DNA of 64,000 nucleotides from a virus, in IMG/VR virus record IMGVR_UViG_3300030104_006883, positions 62,001 to 126,000 of that record, one strand, 5' to 3'. How positions within the stretch are numbered: position 1 is the stretch's first letter; every line of letters begins with the position of its first letter. The notes beneath the pieces were generated by a model. That model saw only the letters and a program-made list of their open reading frames with translations, ran no database searches and was not told the DNA's origin. Below, in pieces: positions 37,901-47,000 of this stretch. Made by a program: the position numbers and the translations under genes.

Positions 37901-38599
37901 TACTATACGGCAAAGTCGATTGATATACACGGCATGTATTCAAATCCTTGCCCTGTAATGTCTGTAGAAATAGTAGACGAAAAAGGATTGATATATTCGG
38001 TTATAGAAGAATACCAAATGAATATGAGTAACAAGAAGACTAGAACCAAAGCAGGAAGAAAAGCGGTTTACATCTCTCCAGACATAGACCAGATAAAGAT
38101 TAGCGCGAATACAGACCCAGAGAACCCAACGTTGGGAATCAAAAATAAATCAATCTTTGGCAAGAGATTTAAAGTAAGACTTACGTCTAAGAAGACTAAC
38201 AAGATGGTTGATTTTAATGTTCGATTTAATCAAGTAGATGAAAACAAGAAAACTTTAGAAAAAACTAATTTTACTACCAAAGAGTTTTTGCCAAAGCATA
38301 CTCTTTATTCTGTTTACGGAGATCTTTTGACCCCTGACTTTGATTTGGCTCTAGCGGTATCTGGGGCTGAGCTTGAAGAGCAGGTCGATACCAAGAGCGA
38401 GGAGACCAGCGGAGCGCCGGAAGGGATGGGTTTAGTAATAAAGAAGAAGGTAGTCCAAAAAAGCAAATATCCTGCAACTCCTCCAAAGACCAAACAAGAG
38501 GCCGAGGAAGGAACTGAGCAAAAGAAAAAGCCAACATATGCGGATAGCGAGAAAAACGAAGATAAAAAAGTTAACAATACGTATACAAGCGGTAGATGA
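34964..38599 (+). CDS. Virion structural protein with FN3-like segment and charged tail, 1211 residues
   Basis: The gene begins 10 bases after the previous stop, with an AGGA ribosome site. The N-terminal 300 residues are mixed beta. The middle contains helical stretches with EWSKIARWYQEKAAQFENKQ. At about residues 925-1010 a fibronectin-III-like strand set is visible (IGGYRIYRLDTPPSSYEDF, then VRYYYTAKSIDIHGMYSNP). The final 70 residues are a Lys/Glu/Pro-rich, probably disordered tail (EEGTEQKKKPTYADSEKNED). FN3 modules are common surface-exposed parts of phage tails and can touch host glycans. It closes the translationally coupled baseplate block that started with gp25; a 73-base gap with an AT-rich promoter-like sequence follows. 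No enzymatic motif was found. Confidence 0.68.
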   Translation: MNLSSIAKKNCYYSLNCVGSATVDAFKIEFKSYYTSPSPFGIATVEEVDLPPLDGNTTQTDMSSGYSEKFQHVDAVYLDDSGAGSSYETPTLDKKKSSYWEFYEYDQTVVITPDNNMAKAGVIETSFETFVIALRTNWLSFETVDDNKVLVTPQAQKLDIYSLPYSLASPTGYNMNIGGPEGAAEDQADIDLETIVAAATAGTTEGSAYAFKAVGKDEASYIEDFSFEYDTPYTKDGITASGIEGKALDADVKFRYHYYLKDYEDAVNRLSDVSTSISEVAGLGIGLKTNGDRVEFLLPSPYEYEYANFVLDNPYYANISSGNGNEQVSPLVDTTKNVLNSIAVFNELYGTDYVDYTSLGGKISFALIKDGAVVDYLREWSKIARWYQEKAAQFENKQVEYVGEGENTQALVYEHFSEVAKNRNRFLAESAKIDTEDPGGLKIPGVQTNVPSAPDALNSLLNNATFDYFNFNHPDIEKYFGDLDFTLRNSLNIGQENSKVQTTAAAFPMSVEIKFKYPILTLFHPLAQRTKEWLPNKVNTDLGFGGSLTLEKHGGLMQKIMAMNLADPFMRHVVSEIDVPSGGPTPINEKMDDPTVLSAIARTPNFAKQTKILQKEQYGYRTDSIKLHSAKLDTIVEKMFTFAYSSENEENPMGGLNTMRRTSKTFFSDRAEDFFLPMEQEKALDLLLTVRDHKKTYEDIGEDKGTRRDFKDILEGKKCFVETLFFGIEKYEVTRDDRGRHVPINRSNSVQRFFVTPPPLAGNGNTDEYVRYVDTQVKYGKKYVYQTFAYVLVYGTKYRCSEIAETARASKLAVAVYGDEVNAPVPAFEVTYQTSPAYKIFKVPYHGIDFEDKGGVFFPTTIKSNPPTAPYMSVVGYRDVNDKILINMQPSSGDVLQFPISIKEDEKFSYEIDPADIYYGNSPSGMVRFAADDRIGGYRIYRLDTPPSSYEDFKDATIFEIDTDQGSSLKDTIRPNVRYYYTAKSIDIHGMYSNPCPVMSVEIVDEKGLIYSVIEEYQMNMSNKKTRTKAGRKAVYISPDIDQIKISANTDPENPTLGIKNKSIFGKRFKVRLTSKKTNKMVDFNVRFNQVDENKKTLEKTNFTTKEFLPKHTLYSVYGDLLTPDFDLALAVSGAELEEQVDTKSEETSGAPEGMGLVIKKKVVQKSKYPATPPKTKQEAEEGTEQKKKPTYADSEKNEDKKVNNTYTSGR

Positions 38600-38627
38600 C
38601 AATAACTTTATTTTCAGACACATAGGG

Positions 38628-38635
38628 TATAAATT
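38628..38635 (+). promoter_or_regulatory. Possible T4-late-like element TATAAATT
   Basis: In the 73-base gap before the 38673 fibre gene, TATAAATT differs by one base from the T4 late promoter TATAAATA and lies 37 bases before the ATG. A 10-base palindrome TTAAATTTAA overlaps its end (38634-38643). The region is very AT-rich, so a chance match is possible. Confidence 0.3.
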
Positions 38636-38672
38636 AAATTTAAATGCTAATTATTATGCAAGGAGACAATAG

Positions 38673-39614
38673 ATGGGATTCTTAGACAATTCAGGGGACA
38701 TTATTTTAGATGCTGTCCTAACCGATACAGGAAGGTTTAGAATCGCAAGAGGCGGTTTTAAAATTACTAAGTTTGCTTTAGGTGATGATGAAATTAATTA
38801 TCAACTTTATAGAAACTCAAACCACCCGGATGGGGCACACGCAAGCGGAAGCGCTTATTATGATCTACAAATCATGCAGACGCCTGTCCTTGAATCTTTT
38901 ACGAATAACACATCTTTAATGCACTCCAAGCTAGTCTCGTATCAGTCAAACGACTTATTTTATTTGCCAGTTACGAGACTGAACACCGTCGTACAGCCGA
39001 ACATTCCAAACGCAGCGCACATGGATTCACAAGGCTTCATTGTCGGTGTTGATGCCGCTACTCAAGATTCTATAGCTGATAAGTTTAGCAGTCTAGAGGG
39101 TGTCTTAAAAGGGGCAACGCCAGACGGCGCTAAGTTTATTAGGCTAGATCAAGGCCTTGATACTACTGAGCTACCAGCAACCACGGCGCTAGACATTGAT
39201 CTAAGAGAAGATCAATACCAAATTCAAATAGATAACAGGCTGGCGCAGCTAATCAGCCCAGACGGCAGCCTAGTGGCAACTCCATCTTTTATAGATGATG
39301 ATAATATAGCCAACTATTACTTGTCGGCGGGCACTGACACTTCATACGTCACTATAGCCAGTCCCAAGGCAACAGATTCTGGAACGCTTAATGATTTTGG
39401 AGTATCGGGTCCTCGCGGCACGGTGTTAAGATTTTCACTAAAGTCTTCGATCAATCTCAATACGTCAACATATCTTTATGACTTGATTGGTAATGCCACC
39501 AATTTGACTGTCGGCGGTCAGGAATATAGAGTAATCGATACTACGGTTAGAGTGATCGGAGTATCCACGGGCTATAGAATTGATATTCCAATCAAGCTCT
39601 TGAAAAAGGCATAA
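38673..39614 (+). CDS. Fibre/baseplate structural protein with 'GFLDN...LTDTGR' N-terminal module
   Basis: A 313-residue protein with a strong AAGGAG ribosome site. The opening MGFLDNSGDIILDAVLTDTG, followed by FKITKFALGDDEINY, is a module typical of virion proteins in marine T4-like phages. It is clearly related to the start of the 30110 gene (LTQYGK...FFDDDIVYD), which suggests that both attach to the same or an equivalent site on the particle. Residues 70-313 are strand-rich with short Asp/Ser loops, ending in a compact block (VRVIGVSTGYRIDIPIKLL). It heads a three-gene group with 39636 and 40791 that looks like a tail-fibre cluster. Function beyond structure cannot be stated. Confidence 0.7.
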   Translation: MGFLDNSGDIILDAVLTDTGRFRIARGGFKITKFALGDDEINYQLYRNSNHPDGAHASGSAYYDLQIMQTPVLESFTNNTSLMHSKLVSYQSNDLFYLPVTRLNTVVQPNIPNAAHMDSQGFIVGVDAATQDSIADKFSSLEGVLKGATPDGAKFIRLDQGLDTTELPATTALDIDLREDQYQIQIDNRLAQLISPDGSLVATPSFIDDDNIANYYLSAGTDTSYVTIASPKATDSGTLNDFGVSGPRGTVLRFSLKSSINLNTSTYLYDLIGNATNLTVGGQEYRVIDTTVRVIGVSTGYRIDIPIKLLKKA

Positions 39615-39635
39615 ACAATAAAGTAGGAAACAACT

Positions 39636-40751
39636 ATGGGAACATCTTTTAAAAATATTACAGCGGACGACGTAACTACTACGAGAACGCTATTACATGA
39701 AAACATACCGCTCACTGGTACGCTGGTCTCCGGCACATACGGTATTAATGGCAGTCCAACAGCATTTCCAAATGAAGCAAATATTAAAAATTATTCTCAT
39801 GGCATGTTCCAGTCAGTGTACGATTACCCGTACTTAAGCTCTTCTGCGAATCACATTTTTGATATCACAATTGGGTACTCGTCGGGTTCGGCAATAGCGG
39901 CGTCTACTAACTCCCAGCATGAAAAGAAGCGTAATATTTATAACCAGATGGCACAAGTGCTTATGGGCAATGATGTAACTGGAGCTATCCAACTTTTCGA
40001 CGAAGACGGAGATATCACTGGGGGCGGAACAAAGCTCACAAGTTGTATTTTCTTAAACTTCTCCAGGTTGCTTACAAAAGATGAAATTAAAAAGGGTGAG
40101 ACAACGTTACAGTTCTTGACTGGTGGTCATCTTGTAACAGGTGCCTTGAGCGCCGGTAGTCTTAGAACTCTTGTAGATGCAAGCGCTAGTACAGACTACA
40201 GAATAAACTCCCCCGCAGGAGAGTATGGAATCTTATATGAGCAGCACACAACTAATCCATATGGATTGATTTACTATCAAGCAGGCATTGCAGTTTTAAC
40301 TTCTTCTGTGTTTAGCAATCTAAGCGCGTCAGCCGAAAGTGCTACTGCATACAATGCCTCGCAGGCGAGCACATCCCCTATTAACTCTGACTTAAATGCG
40401 GCAGTACTGCATGTAACGGGCGTGTTTACCGGATCTACCATTAGGCAGGCGGCAGATCAGATTAGACATAGAACTCATAATATATCGTTCAACAATACGA
40501 CAGAACTCAATTCTACAATTTATTTCTGTAGAGCGAATCATAATGAGTTTAACTATAGTTCTAACCCAACTTATCTGAGCGCTAGCAAGGTATTTGTTAA
40601 GGAAAATAATTTAGACGTTCCGGTGGCCTATGCCACTACTGTTGGCCTGTATTCGGCTGACAACGAATTGATGGCTGTCGCTAAGCTGTCCGAACCTCTT
40701 AAGAAGACTCCAAATAACGAGATAACGTTAAAAGTCCGCTTAGATTACTAA
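39636..40751 (+). CDS. Fibre-type virion protein, paralogue of the 40791 gene
   Basis: A 371-residue protein preceded by AGGA and 21 bases from the previous stop. The C-terminal third contains YYQAGIAVLTSSVF, then RANHNEFNYSSNPTYLS and finally TVGLYSADNELMAVAKLSEPL...EITLKVRLDY. The next gene has the same three blocks in the same order (LYNEGIITLTGSW, RGELNHSNNPTFV, IGIYDDFDNLIGVAKLATPI...LTFRLKLDV). The HNEFNYSSNPT element is familiar from structural proteins of marine T4-like phages. The N-terminal half (SVYDYPYLSSSANHIFDITI) differs from its paralogue, so a shared C-terminal scaffold with divergent N-parts is likely. Probable fibre or fibre-connector. Confidence 0.68.
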   Translation: MGTSFKNITADDVTTTRTLLHENIPLTGTLVSGTYGINGSPTAFPNEANIKNYSHGMFQSVYDYPYLSSSANHIFDITIGYSSGSAIAASTNSQHEKKRNIYNQMAQVLMGNDVTGAIQLFDEDGDITGGGTKLTSCIFLNFSRLLTKDEIKKGETTLQFLTGGHLVTGALSAGSLRTLVDASASTDYRINSPAGEYGILYEQHTTNPYGLIYYQAGIAVLTSSVFSNLSASAESATAYNASQASTSPINSDLNAAVLHVTGVFTGSTIRQAADQIRHRTHNISFNNTTELNSTIYFCRANHNEFNYSSNPTYLSASKVFVKENNLDVPVAYATTVGLYSADNELMAVAKLSEPLKKTPNNEITLKVRLDY

Positions 40752-40764
40752 ATTAGACACGAAT

Positions 40765-40773
40765 ACTATTTAT
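40765..40773 (+). promoter_or_regulatory. Candidate late-promoter motif ACTATTTAT before the 40791 fibre gene
   Basis: Exact consensus copy in the 39-base gap between the two fibre paralogues. It is followed by ATTAAAAGGA, the ribosome site for the GTG start, which lies 18 bases after the motif, the same spacing as in front of gp25. Confidence 0.5.
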
Positions 40774-40790
40774 ATTAAAAGGATTCTGGT

Positions 40791-42128
40791 GTGTCTTATT
40801 ATAGGTTTGGAAAAGATGATCTGTTTTATTCAAGACTAAAAACGTTTCCTAAGAACGAATTTTGGATAACTGCAAGCAATATCTTCTTAAACAATGAGCA
40901 GAGGTTTAGAGGAAAGCTGTATCCCGGTGCGGAAGATTATGGAGGATTGTCAACTGGAAGTGGAGGCATTGTGCTTCACCTTGGTAATTCCGCAGACCTT
41001 AGCAGCGGGTCTATTAGTTTATATGAAATGAACGTTGACAGACCGTTTCTTAGCACAGTAACAGCCTCTGTCGTCAAGAGCGGCGAGCTTGAATCTTTTA
41101 AAACAGTCACCACTAGCTCTTTTAACGAATCAGAGTACGGAACGATTTTTTCTACGCAATACCCGCTTAGCTCAAGTATCTCGATCCAATTTGTTTCCGC
41201 CAGTAATGGACTGGCGATTGCGGACAATAATGCAACCTCCTCAACGGCAAATCCACCAGATACCAGGGGCTACAAGCAGCTAGCAGCAGTTAGCACAACT
41301 AGGCATGTAGATGCTCTACGAAATATTTTTGATAACTACACAACCCTTAGCCCGCACTATCAGTTTTCTAGTAGTAAAGGAAACGACACAGGCTGGGAAA
41401 AAGATAAGCAAGCGATGTCTTTTATTAACATCCCTTCTATATTCTACGGCTCATCAATAAACAAAGGGAGCGTGAGGCTGCGTTTTTATATCACCGGCAC
41501 ATTGCTGGGAGAACTAAAAGATGAAAAACAAAATGGAGAACTTATTCAAGTTGGCCCTAACGGAAGCGGTGGTTCTGGCAGCGTTGCTGGTCTTGTTTTA
41601 TATAATGAAGGAATAATTACTCTAACTGGTAGCTGGGATCCTTCTAACGGATCTGTTACGGGATCGTTCTTGGGCGCTGACGCAGATGACCGAGCCCCTG
41701 CATGGAAGTATTTTGGCCTCTTGGGGACAACAGGGTCTTCCGTAGCAACCGCTAGCTATCACATGGAGTTTGAGGGAGTCAACTATGTCCCCACAATGAC
41801 AATGCATGCACTAGCTCCAAGGGGTGAATTGAACCATTCGAATAATCCTACCTTTGTGAAATATAATTTTACATCGGGCAGTTTTAGCTCGGGCTCGGGG
41901 GTAACAACCGGAAGCGCGACTTTCATACAGAATCCAAACATAGAGTCGGTGGCTATTAATAGTAGTTCTTTTTCAAGCCATTCGGCTTCTTATGAGAGCA
42001 CAACGTATATATCCAGAATTGGCATATATGATGACTTTGATAATTTAATTGGAGTGGCCAAACTAGCAACCCCTATTCGTAAAAGAGAAAAGGACGAACT
42101 AACGTTCAGACTTAAATTAGATGTTTAA
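40791..42128 (+). CDS. Fibre-type virion protein, paralogue of the 39636 gene
   Basis: A 445-residue protein using GTG 40791 with an AAAGGA site 8 bases upstream. The N-terminus (YYRFGKDDLFYSRLKTFPKN) is distinct; the middle is Ser/Thr/Gly-rich beta sequence. From about residue 200 it shares the ordered blocks of the previous gene: a SVRLRFYITGTLLGEL region, the GLVLYNEGIITLTG strand pair, RGELNHSNNPTFV, and a C-terminal unit with IGIYDDFDNLIGVAKLATP. These look like a duplicated fibre module. It is the last structural gene before the DNA-metabolism block; the following gene starts 18 bases later with no ribosome site. Confidence 0.68.
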   Translation: MSYYRFGKDDLFYSRLKTFPKNEFWITASNIFLNNEQRFRGKLYPGAEDYGGLSTGSGGIVLHLGNSADLSSGSISLYEMNVDRPFLSTVTASVVKSGELESFKTVTTSSFNESEYGTIFSTQYPLSSSISIQFVSASNGLAIADNNATSSTANPPDTRGYKQLAAVSTTRHVDALRNIFDNYTTLSPHYQFSSSKGNDTGWEKDKQAMSFINIPSIFYGSSINKGSVRLRFYITGTLLGELKDEKQNGELIQVGPNGSGGSGSVAGLVLYNEGIITLTGSWDPSNGSVTGSFLGADADDRAPAWKYFGLLGTTGSSVATASYHMEFEGVNYVPTMTMHALAPRGELNHSNNPTFVKYNFTSGSFSSGSGVTTGSATFIQNPNIESVAINSSSFSSHSASYESTTYISRIGIYDDFDNLIGVAKLATPIRKREKDELTFRLKLDV

Positions 42129-42146
42129 TTGTGATATAGTGTTTTA

Positions 42147-42680
42147 ATGATATTGGGGCTGGACATATCAACTAGTATTACGGGCGTTGCCTTACTAGAG
42201 AAAGACGGGGCGTATTTTTCAACTTTATCTTGGAATACAAAAAAGCCTAAAGATCTTTTTGAAAAAGCCAAAATTATACACAATTTAGCTTTAGAGTTAA
42301 AAGACGAATTGGGCGATACTAAAGTAGAGAAGATTTTTATAGAGCAATCCCTGATGTTCCTTAGCTCTGGTATGTCCTCGGCAGGCACCATTACAAAGTT
42401 AGCTAAGTTTAATGGAATGGTCTCCTGGCTGATATATGAAGTCTTTGGAGTTACGCCGGAGTTCATCGGTGTAACATCAGCCAGAAAGGCATGTGGAATT
42501 AAAGTTCCAAGAGGCAGGAAGGGCAAGGACTGTGTTATGGAATTTCTACTTGACACAGAGCCTCGCTTTCCGGTAGAGTACACTCGTCATGGGAATCCCA
42601 AGCCTGAAGCTTTTGATCGTGCTGATGCCTTGGTGATTGCAAAGGCCGGTTATACTCTATGTCGGACAGAAAAAAGCTAA
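42147..42680 (+). CDS. RuvC-like RNase H-fold nuclease (Holliday junction resolvase type)
   Basis: A 177-residue protein, the normal size for RuvC. The acidic residues expected of the fold are visible: Asp6 in ILGLDIST, Glu66 in IFIEQSL, and Asp157/Asp160 in FDRADALVIA near the C-terminus. RuvC-type enzymes cut four-way DNA junctions; phage versions help resolve recombination and replication intermediates before packaging, the job of endonuclease VII in T4. The start ATG 42147 has no Shine-Dalgarno site, and the sequence before it is AT-rich (TATAGT at 42135-42140 could be a -10 box without a good -35). The 3' end overlaps the primase gene by 22 bases. Confidence 0.8.
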   Translation: MILGLDISTSITGVALLEKDGAYFSTLSWNTKKPKDLFEKAKIIHNLALELKDELGDTKVEKIFIEQSLMFLSSGMSSAGTITKLAKFNGMVSWLIYEVFGVTPEFIGVTSARKACGIKVPRGRKGKDCVMEFLLDTEPRFPVEYTRHGNPKPEAFDRADALVIAKAGYTLCRTEKS

Positions 42681-43600
42681 AGATACTTGGTGATATATTA
42701 GGGTCGTTCTATCGATCTGGTGACGAGCTTTTATTTCATTGCCCTGCCTGTGACCACCACAAGAGGAAGTTGTCCGTAAACATAGACAAGGATGCTTTTA
42801 AATGCTGGATATGTGATTGGTCTGGACTAAGCGTTTATAGAGTAGTCAGAAAGTACGGAACGTATTCTCAAAAAAGTGAATGGAGATCCTTTGGCGACTT
42901 TGTTGATGTTAGCGATTTCTCAAGGGATTTGTTCAGCAAAGAAGAATCTTTAAAGATTCCGCAAATAGTAGATTTGCCTGTGCCCTTTAAGTCGCTAACG
43001 TCCTCTAAAAAATCGTATGCATGCAGACCAGCGCGTACCTATCTGAGCAGCAGAGGAGTAAGCCAAGAGGACATCCTTCATTGGAAAATAGGTTATTGTA
43101 GCGATGGAGAATACAAAAATAGGATTATTTTGCCTTCTTTCGATGAAGACGGGCACTGTAACTATTTCATTGCTAGAACGTACACACAAGACTATATGAA
43201 GTACAAGAACCCTCCAGCGAGCAAAGACATTATTTTTAATGAACTTTATCTTGAATGGGACGAAGAGTTGATGATTGTTGAAGGGGTCTTCGATGCAATA
43301 AAAGCAGGAAAGAATTCTGTTCCGATTATGGGATCAACATTGAGACAAGAGTCCAGGTTGTTCACAAAAATTGTAGAGAATGACACTCCGATATTGGTAG
43401 CCCTCGACCCGGACGCGGAAAAAAAATCCATGAGACTAATTAAAGATCTACTGGATTATGGTATAGAAGTTAGGAAGATGGATGTCTATCCATATCAAGA
43501 TATCGGAGAGATGCCCAAAGAGGAGCTAGATATCCGCAAGAAAAACGCGGAGTTTATCAACCCCTCTAACTATTTATTGAGGAAGATCCAAAATGTATAG
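42659..43600 (+). CDS. 61: DNA primase, DnaG/gp61 type (CHC2 zinc finger plus TOPRIM)
   Basis: A 313-residue protein. Zinc-binding cysteines are C28/C31 (HCPAC) and C49/C52 (KCWIC), the layout of T4 gp61 and related phage primases. The TOPRIM domain is seen as MIVEGVFDAIKAG (about residues 203-215), with the catalytic Glu, and LVALDPDAEKK (about 246-256), with the DxD pair. Between them lies the basic RNA-polymerase subdomain. It makes RNA primers for lagging-strand synthesis, presumably with a gp41-like helicase encoded elsewhere. It overlaps the RuvC-like gene; an ACTATTTAT motif sits inside its last codons, before the next gene. All key residues appear intact. Confidence 0.85.
   Translation: MSDRKKLKILGDILGSFYRSGDELLFHCPACDHHKRKLSVNIDKDAFKCWICDWSGLSVYRVVRKYGTYSQKSEWRSFGDFVDVSDFSRDLFSKEESLKIPQIVDLPVPFKSLTSSKKSYACRPARTYLSSRGVSQEDILHWKIGYCSDGEYKNRIILPSFDEDGHCNYFIARTYTQDYMKYKNPPASKDIIFNELYLEWDEELMIVEGVFDAIKAGKNSVPIMGSTLRQESRLFTKIVENDTPILVALDPDAEKKSMRLIKDLLDYGIEVRKMDVYPYQDIGEMPKEELDIRKKNAEFINPSNYLLRKIQNV
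43569..43577 (+). promoter_or_regulatory. Candidate late-promoter motif ACTATTTAT inside the primase 3' end
   Basis: Exact copy of the consensus, followed by T as in three other copies, 34 bases before the ATG of the 43612 gene. It lies within the coding frame of the primase (near residues 304-307), so a chance match is possible. The downstream gene looks like a late, head-associated protein, which fits a late promoter. Confidence 0.4.
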
Positions 43601-43611
43601 GAGACCTCTCA

Positions 43612-43998
43612 ATGAAAATAACAAAATCAAAACTTAGACAAATCATTAAAGAGGAAATAGAAGAAGTGGTATTTGGAAGCAAGATAGGCTTTTCTTTTAA
43701 AAGCCCGCGCCCGCTAACGGACAGCGCTATATTTGGTGAAAAAGAAGAAGAGGTTAGCGAGTCGCTTTACTCGGGCACTGCGATGCCTGAAGATATAGAT
43801 GCAGTAAACGACGCTCTGTATCTGCTTGGCAACGTAGAGAGAACTTTGGAGAATGAAGAGGGCGCACCCGCCAGGAGAGCCCGCAAAGATGTCGCCTCCG
43901 CAGCAGACTTAATTCAGAAGGCCCTGGGGCACATGGAGCAGGGAGAGCTTCAATTTACTGCCATGCGCAGAGCAGCTTTACAGAAGTCGCGTAGCTAG
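43612..43998 (+). CDS. Small protein with possible capsid-targeting N-terminal helix
   Basis: A 128-residue protein. It opens with MKITKSKLRQIIKEEIEEVV, an amphipathic basic/acidic helix that recurs, with variation, at the start of the 55119, 56115 and 56348 proteins near the prohead genes. Potential gp21-type cleavage sites (I/L-x-E) follow immediately (IKE, IEE). In T4, internal head proteins carry an N-terminal capsid-targeting sequence of about 10-20 residues that is cut off by gp21. The rest is a polar region and a helical C-terminus (ADLIQKALGHMEQGELQFTA). It is possibly a packaged internal protein, but located in the DNA-metabolism block. No known domain was recognised. Confidence 0.6.
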   Translation: MKITKSKLRQIIKEEIEEVVFGSKIGFSFKSPRPLTDSAIFGEKEEEVSESLYSGTAMPEDIDAVNDALYLLGNVERTLENEEGAPARRARKDVASAADLIQKALGHMEQGELQFTAMRRAALQKSRS

Positions 43999-44003
43999 TT
44001 TTC

Positions 44004-44032
44004 TTGACATTAGAACCTTGGTGCTGTATACT
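44004..44032 (+). promoter_or_regulatory. Sigma70-type promoter for the Mre11-Rad50 fusion gene
   Basis: TTGACA (44004-44009), a 17-base spacer and TATACT (44027-44032), five of six matches to TATAAT, in the 60-base gap before the fusion gene. Expected transcription start is about 44039-44041, with GGAGG (44050-44054) and ATG 44059 following. This is the clearest host-type promoter in the window and suggests early expression of the nuclease independent of the late genes upstream. Confidence 0.8.
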
Positions 44033-44058
44033 CTAGCCAGCACAATCATGGAGGTTGT

Positions 44059-47000
44059 ATGAGGTTCGCTCATTTTGGGGATACCCACATTAGAAATCTG
44101 AAATACCACAAAGAGTATCGAGTGGTATTTGAGCAGATGTATAAGAAGCTTCGAAGGTTGAAGCCTGACGCAATTATTCATTGCGGCGACATCGCCCACA
44201 CAAAGACACAGATCTCTCCCGAGTTTGTACAGATGTGCTCGGACTTTTTTAAAAATCTTGCGGATATCGCACCGACCTATATTATATTAGGCAATCATGA
44301 CGGCAACCTCAAGAATAGTAGTAGGTTGGACTCTATTAGTCCGATTGTGGAGTCTCTTAATCATCCTAGCTTGCACTTGCTTAGAGAGGCACAAGAAGTA
44401 GTTCTTGATAAAAACTTTGCTTTAAATGCTCTTTCTATTTTCGATGAGGACAATTGGGTAGAGCCTAGTGATCTAGACAGAGTAAATATCGCTCTTTATC
44501 ACGGCTGTATTAAAGGGGCAATGACTGATATCAATTTTCTATTGGATCACGGAGATCATCCAATAGATATCTTTCAAGGATTTGATTTTGCTTTTCTTGG
44601 TGACATACATAGAACTAATCAAATCCTAGACAGCGAGGGCAGAGTTAGGTACTGCGGCAGCACAGTGCAGCAGAATTTTGCAGAATCAGACGACAAGGGG
44701 TTTTTGATTTGGGACATCGACAATAAGCAAGACTTTAAAGTTAAACATTACGCTTTTAACAATCCAAAGCCATTTGTTACAATTGAGTTAGACAGCAAGG
44801 GCAAGATTGCCAGCGATTTAGAAATCCCAGCAGACGCTAGAGTCAGGCTCATTGCCAGTTATAGCTTAACACTAGAGCAGATGCGCCGTGCGATTGATGT
44901 TTGTAAAACTAGGTTTAAGCCTGAGTCTGTTACTTTTGTTAACAAGGGAGACGTAGAGCCCTCTGCGGAAGAAGTGACCGACTGTATTGTTCATGAAGAT
45001 CTAAGAGATATCTCTGTTCAAGAAGAAATTATCGAAGAGTTTTTAAAAGACTATCAAACTGAGCCGGAGACATTAAAAGAGGTTTTCTCTCTAAACAAGA
45101 GATATAATGTAGCTGCGGAGCAGTCCGAAGAAGTTGCCAGAAATGTTAAGTGGAAGTTGAAAAAATTCAAATGGGACAATCTGTTTAATTACGGGACAAA
45201 GAACGAGATAAACTTCACCAGGCTTAGAGGACTTGTGGGAATATTCGGCAAAAACTATTCGGGCAAATCAAGCATTGTTGATGGGTTACTCTATACGGTA
45301 TTCAACACTACTTCTAAAAATAATAGAAAAAATCTTAATGTTATAAACCAAAATGAAGACTCTTGCTATGGCAGAGTAGAGATAGACATTGGCAAAGATA
45401 CCTATACGATTATAAGAGAATCGGAGAAGTATAGAAAGAAGCTTCGTGGCAAAGAGACTGTCGAGGCGAAAACCGATGTGTCTTTTAGTAAAAAGAACAA
45501 GACAACTCGTGAAGTGACTGAGATGAATGGGATTGATAGGAATGAAACAGATAAGAATATTCGTCGTGCATTTGGCGATATAGACGAGTTCTTGTTAACT
45601 TCGCTGGCATCCCAACTGGGATCTTTGTCTTTCATAGGGGAAGGTTCTACGAAGAGGAAAGAAATTTTGGCTAAGTTCTTAGACCTTGATATTTTCGACC
45701 AGAAGTTTAAGCTGGCGAAAGAGGACTCTTCTGATATAAAGGGCGCTCTAAACAAACTGAAAGATCACGATTTTATTGCAGAAATATCCGAGGCAACAAC
45801 TAACTTAGCTTACAGTGAAGTAGAATTAGATAGGAAAAAACAACAAGTAGAAGATTTAAAGACCCATATCGCTGCTTTAAGCGAGTCTCTAAAGGAGATA
45901 AATGATAAGCTGGACACTTCTCAACAAGAAGTTCTTAATATAGACGATATAACCAACGAACTACAGACGGTAGAATCTAGAATAGATTCCGTGAAGAAGG
46001 ATAATGTTGGTCTAGAGGAATCTATCGATAAAGACAAAGAGATACTCTTGAAAATAGAAGAGCATCTACAGGAGATTGATATTGATTCATATGAAGAGAG
46101 GCTAGAAGAAATAGACGCTAAGACTAGGGAACTCTCTTCTCTTGAAAAAGAAATAGAACTGCTGGAACAAAAGGAGACAACTGAGTCCAACAAAATCAAG
46201 CTGTTGTCGGAAGTACCATGTGGATCCGAGTTTGCCAGTTGCAAGTTTATTAAAGACGCGTATGGCGCAAAAGAAAAGCTTGAGACAATACAGGTTCAAA
46301 TGAATGATCTTTCTATTTCCAAGAAAGGCATAAGTCAGGAAGTGGACAGTTTAGATCCGGATGTGGTCAAATCATATTTGAAGAAATATAATGATTTGAT
46401 TAAGAAGAGGAGAGAGGTGACTGAACGGTCTAGCGACAATAAGGTTTTGCTAGAAAAAAATAAATCTTCTCTTCTAAATGCGATGAGGTCTCACAATGAT
46501 CTTCAAGAAAAGAAAAAGAGATATGAAGACAACGAAGATTCAATAAAGCAGCTTGAATTGATTATTGAAGCAAAAAATAAGCTAGTATCCAACATTGAAC
46601 TAAGCGACGAAGACCTGTCGTCCGCGCAGGAAGAGCTATTGTTGCTGTTTAAAAATCATGGATCTCTAGAGCAGAAGGTGAAAAATCTAGAGGAAAGGCA
46701 GCAAGAGCTTGAGGAGCTACAAAAAGAATACACCTCTTATGAGTTGTATTTGAAGTGCATGCACAGTAATGGAATATCTTATGATATAATCAAAAAAAGA
46801 TTGCCAATTATTAATGAAGAGGTTTCAAAAATTTTAGCAAATATTGTTAACTTTGAAGTGTTCTTTGAAGAGGATGGAAGAAAATTAGATATCATGATAA
46901 AACATCCAAAGTTTGAACCGCGACCCATCGAGATGGGTTCGGGAGCAGAGAAGACCATAGCCTCTATGGCAATAAGGTTAGCCCTGATAAAAATTAGCAC

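Noticed and set aside
38628-38643. Reading TATAAATT plus palindrome as proof of a T4-type late promoter
   Set aside because: A single imperfect match in a very AT-rich gap; the ACTATTTAT motif recurs more often. Kept only as a low-confidence feature.
42135-42140. TATAGT as a -10 box for the RuvC-like gene
   Set aside because: No acceptable -35 hexamer at 16-18 bases upstream; too weak to list as a promoter.
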